Origin: Streptomonospora litoralis
GTDB lineage: Bacteria > Actinomycetota > Actinomycetes > Streptosporangiales > Streptosporangiaceae
Reading direction: 5' to 3'
NCBI RefSeq assembly: GCF_004323735.1
Contig: NZ_CP036455.1
Coordinates: 1,669,101 to 1,733,100, forward strand
DNA length: 64,000 nt
The notes under the pieces are model-generated. The model was given only the letters and a program-made list of their open reading frames with translations, did not search any database and was not told the origin of the DNA. Shown here piece by piece: positions 61,764-64,000 of the stretch. How positions within the stretch are numbered: the stretch's first letter is position 1; each line of letters starts with the position of its first letter. Both the position numbers and the translations under genes were made by a program.

Positions 61764-62972
61764 ATGACAGTACGACTGCTGACCAACATCGGGCGGCTGT
61801 GGACCGGCACCGATCTGCTCAGTAACGCGGCCATGCTCGTCCACCACGACCGCATCGCCTGGGTCGGAGCCGCGGCCGACCTCCCGCAGAGCCTGCCCGG
61901 CGTCATCGAGGACATCGTCGACGTCGACGAGGTCGACAACATCGGCGGCGGTCTGGTCACCCCCGGGCTGATCGACGCCCACTGCCACCCGGTCTACGCC
62001 GGCAACCGCTACGCCGAGGTCGCCATGCGGGCCAGCGGCGCGTCCAAGTCCGAGATCACAGGCGCGGGCGGAGGCGTGGCCTCGACGGTCACCGTGACCC
62101 GCGGCACCGATCCGTGGACACTGTGCAACGCGGTGCGCGAGCGGTTGCGGCACTGGGTGCTTTCGGGCTGCACCACCGTCGAGGCGAAGACCGGCTATCA
62201 CCTCACCCGAGACGGCGAGCTCGCCGACGTGCGGCTGCTGCGGGCCCTGGAGGAGGAGCCGGGCATGCCGCGCCTGCAGGCGACCTTCTTCGCCGCCCAC
62301 GCCGTGCCGCCGGAGTACTTCGGCCGCCCCCGCGACTACGTCGGCGCGGTGGCCTCCTGGCTGAGCGACGCCGCCCAGGCCGGTGCCGACGGGGTCGACG
62401 TGTACTGCGACAACCACCAGTTCACCACCGAAGACGCAGCCCGCCTGCTGTCGGCGGGGCGCGGGGTGGGGCTGACCACCCACATGCACGCCTGCGCCAA
62501 ACCCCGCCACGGCGCGGTGCGCATGGGCGCCGACATGCAGTGCTCCTCCGTCGACCTGCTGCACGAGACCGACGAGGACGACGTCCTCGCGCTGGCCAAG
62601 ACCTCCACGCCGGTGGTCGTCTGCCCCACCACCTCGCTGCACGAACGCCGCACACCGCCGGTGCGGTCGCTGCTGGACCACGGGGTTCCGGTCGGCCTGG
62701 GCACCGACCACAACCCCGGCCAGTCGGGCACCATGTCGCTGCCGCTGGCGATCTCCATGGCCGTTTCCATGTTCAACATGAGCGTCCTGGAGGCTCTTCG
62801 CGCCGCCACTGTCGGCGGCTCCTACGCGCTGGGACTGAGTGACCGCGGCGTCCTGGCGCCGGGGCAGTACGCCGACATCGTCCAGTGGGACGCCGACCAC
62901 GAAGGCGCTTTCGCCTGGTCCTACGGCCTCAACACCATCCGCGTCTGGCGCGGCGGCGAGACGATCCGCTAG
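61764..62972 (+). CDS. Imidazolonepropionase-like amidohydrolase
   Basis: 402 residues with the HutI layout of the amidohydrolase superfamily: metal-binding DAHCHPVYAGNRYAE (HxH), AGGGVASTVTVTRG, VEAKTGYHL, AAHAVPPEYFGRPRDYV, THMHACAKPRHGAV, GLGTDHNPGQSGTM. Canonical HutI hydrolyses imidazolone-propionate in histidine degradation. Here the FCE block reads VYCD, so a conserved acidic residue is Asp instead of Glu, and no other hut gene is adjacent; a related ring-opening amidohydrolase is possible. ATG 61764 with GGTGAGACG upstream. The 291 bp before it contain only the hflX terminator. Confidence 0.75.
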   Translation: MTVRLLTNIGRLWTGTDLLSNAAMLVHHDRIAWVGAAADLPQSLPGVIEDIVDVDEVDNIGGGLVTPGLIDAHCHPVYAGNRYAEVAMRASGASKSEITGAGGGVASTVTVTRGTDPWTLCNAVRERLRHWVLSGCTTVEAKTGYHLTRDGELADVRLLRALEEEPGMPRLQATFFAAHAVPPEYFGRPRDYVGAVASWLSDAAQAGADGVDVYCDNHQFTTEDAARLLSAGRGVGLTTHMHACAKPRHGAVRMGADMQCSSVDLLHETDEDDVLALAKTSTPVVVCPTTSLHERRTPPVRSLLDHGVPVGLGTDHNPGQSGTMSLPLAISMAVSMFNMSVLEALRAATVGGSYALGLSDRGVLAPGQYADIVQWDADHEGAFAWSYGLNTIRVWRGGETIR

Positions 62973-63085
62973 TAGCGATCGTCACCTCCGCACTCCCGCG
63001 TGTCGGATGAGCGAGCCGGACGGGCGGTGTCCGCAATCGTTCGGCACGCGGCGCTGGCGTCGGTGGGGGCGGTGGGGTTGGTGGG

Positions 63086-63158
63086 GGCCGCCTCGGTTTG
63101 CTGGGCGGCCTTGTTGGCTGCCTGGATGCGGGTGACCTCGGAAAACCAGCGGCGACGG
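63086..63158 (+). repeat. Diverged copy of the dispersed intergenic repeat
   Basis: GGCCGCCTCGGTTTGCTGGG then CGGCCTTGTTGGCTGCCTGG and GCGGCGACGG match the cores at 1777, 1914, 2461 and 25629. The downstream part (GCGGATGGCCCAGCCCGC.. TCGGGTGCTCGCCGGT) continues the match to 1855-1900. Confidence 0.65.
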
Positions 63159-63754
63159 TAGCGGATGGCCCAGCCCGCACCCATCGGTTCGGGTGCTCGC
63201 CGGTTGGGCATCCGACGGGGGCGGCGAGGACGCCGGCCGGGGCCGGGCCTGGGATGGTCGGGGCGGTGGCAGCCGGGTGGGGGCACGAGATGCACGTACG
63301 TGCGGCGGTATCGGCCTCGGTGTCGCCCCGAGGCGACGCCCTCACCCTGTCATTCCGCGACACGAAACAACACGGGGCGTTTCGTCCACCAATGCCCGAA
63401 TTTCCGGTAGGCCCGCCCCCGCGCCGCGACGGCGACGGCCCACGAGGCGCGCCGAATGGCGCGAAAACAGCCCCGACATCAACTTTTCGTGCGCCTCGTG
63501 GCCACTGCGCCCGCCGAGGCCACCCGCAAAACGGGCATAGACCCCCAAAAGCCCACCCCATCGGGCGGTGGAGCTCCCGGCGGCGACGCCGGGGCGCCAC
63601 GAGCGACGCGTCGTCGCCCCCGGGCCCCGATCCGGCGCACTCCCGGGCCACGCGGGCGCCCGCGACCGCGCCCCGCCGCGCTGCCTCCGCCCTGTGCGGT
63701 CCCGGCAGGGGACACGGCGACACCCAGCCGGCGCACCGGCGCCGGTAGGTCCCC
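63159..63754. other. Intergenic region, no gene seen
   Basis: About 600 bp. Short frames exist on both strands but none has a ribosome binding site or recognisable family, and all look like composition shadows. The first part continues the repeat (TCGGGTGCTCGCCGG); the rest is unassigned. Confidence 0.5.
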
Positions 63755-63776
63755 TATGCCGGTCCATCCGGCGATG

Positions 63777-63829
63777 ATCGCGAACTTATGGCCGCGGAAT
63801 ACGCTTACCTGCGACCATAAGTTCGCGAT
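63777..63829. repeat. Variable hairpin inside the composite module
   Basis: ATCGCGAACTTATGG (63777-63791) pairs perfectly with CCATAAGTTCGCGAT (63815-63829) around a 23-base loop. The corresponding place at 2160-2218 has unrelated sequence. Confidence 0.7.
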
Positions 63830-63847
63830 AGACGGGCCAAGCCGCGC

Positions 63848-63903
63848 CGAGTCTGTCTGCAGGGTTGGATTCGACGCCGAATCCAACCCTGCAGACAGAC
63901 TCG
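63848..63903. repeat. 56-bp palindrome, covarying sister of 2227-2288
   Basis: 28-base arms with a single mismatched pair (63874/63877). Outer CCGAGTCTGTCTG and inner GGATTCG are shared with the copy at 2227-2288. Between them that copy has TGGGGCC and this one CAGGGTT, each matched by its own complement on the other arm. Confidence 0.85.
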
Positions 63904-64000
63904 ATGGGACCGGTGCTACCTATTGCAGGGTTTCGATCAGACAGCGGCCCGCGGCAGCCGAACGCCGCCCTCCGCCGGGTGCGCCACCGGCGAGCACCCG

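Larger units (their letters stand above)
63755..64000 (+). repeat. Composite repeat module, sister of 2130-2425, cut by the window end
   Basis: Collinear with 2130-2425: TATGCCGGTCCATCCGGCGA, the variable hairpin, the long palindrome, GCAGGGTTTCGATCAGACAG, GCGGCAGCCGAACGCCGCCC and CACCGGCGAGCACCCG as the last bases of the window. It therefore probably continues to the right. Confidence 0.75.

Overview
The window comes from a high-GC actinobacterium. The closest fit by gene content is the Nocardiopsaceae (Nocardiopsis, Thermobifida, Streptomonospora and relatives). The supports are very high GC with GTG starts, an ergothioneine gene, MenA and ClgR, a sugar ABC importer with no ATPase of its own, the lineage-specific DUF3046 gene upstream of recA, and a RecA carrying two inteins (two RecA inteins are, to my recollection, also known in Thermobifida fusca). 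No rRNA, tRNA, CRISPR array or insertion sequence was found.

Layout. 1-9.2 kb: the end of egtD, then dapB, a 1-kb repeat-rich intergenic region, glpF with an upstream CRP-type site, a lone Clp N-domain protein, menA, an acetyltransferase, a holin-like membrane protein, and a dapA-rnj pair. 9.3-17.8 kb: ftsK, a RodZ-like protein, a coupled rimO-pgsA-cinA run, clgR, dps and an Rrf2 regulator. 17.9-24.8 kb: a sugar-uptake locus (binding protein, two permeases, GH3 glycosidase) opposite a ROK repressor, followed by an acetyltransferase. 25-35.4 kb: a small zinc protein with a RanBP2-type finger, a repeat cluster, lhr, DUF3046, double-intein recA and recX. 35.7-44 kb: a membrane-anchored hypothetical, an acetyltransferase, an S9 peptidase and a TAXI-TRAP importer. 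44.3-53.5 kb: miaB, a P450/TetR pair, a LigB-like gene, a VOC protein, miaA, dapF and a three-gene operon of Rpn-like nuclease relatives. 53.7-63 kb: glcD-glcE-glcF and malate synthase (glycolate to glyoxylate to malate), hflX and a HutI-like amidohydrolase. The last kilobase is again repeat-rich and holds no convincing gene.

Many genes are actinobacterial housekeeping genes in familiar order (ftsK-rimO-pgsA-cinA-clgR, then recA-recX, then miaB-miaA-dapF-hflX). Accessory blocks appear to interrupt that order: TAXI-TRAP, P450/TetR, the Rpn-like operon and glc/aceB.

The two most interesting items are as follows. (1) An Rpn-like PD-(D/E)XK protein has a strong internal Shine-Dalgarno and in-frame ATG that would release its C-terminal domain. 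It is followed by two stop/start-overlapping genes encoding stand-alone paralogues of that same domain, which resembles an expanded gene-within-gene toxin-antitoxin. (2) A mosaic intergenic repeat family occurs at three places in the window. Its long palindromes keep pairing while their stem sequences differ between copies.
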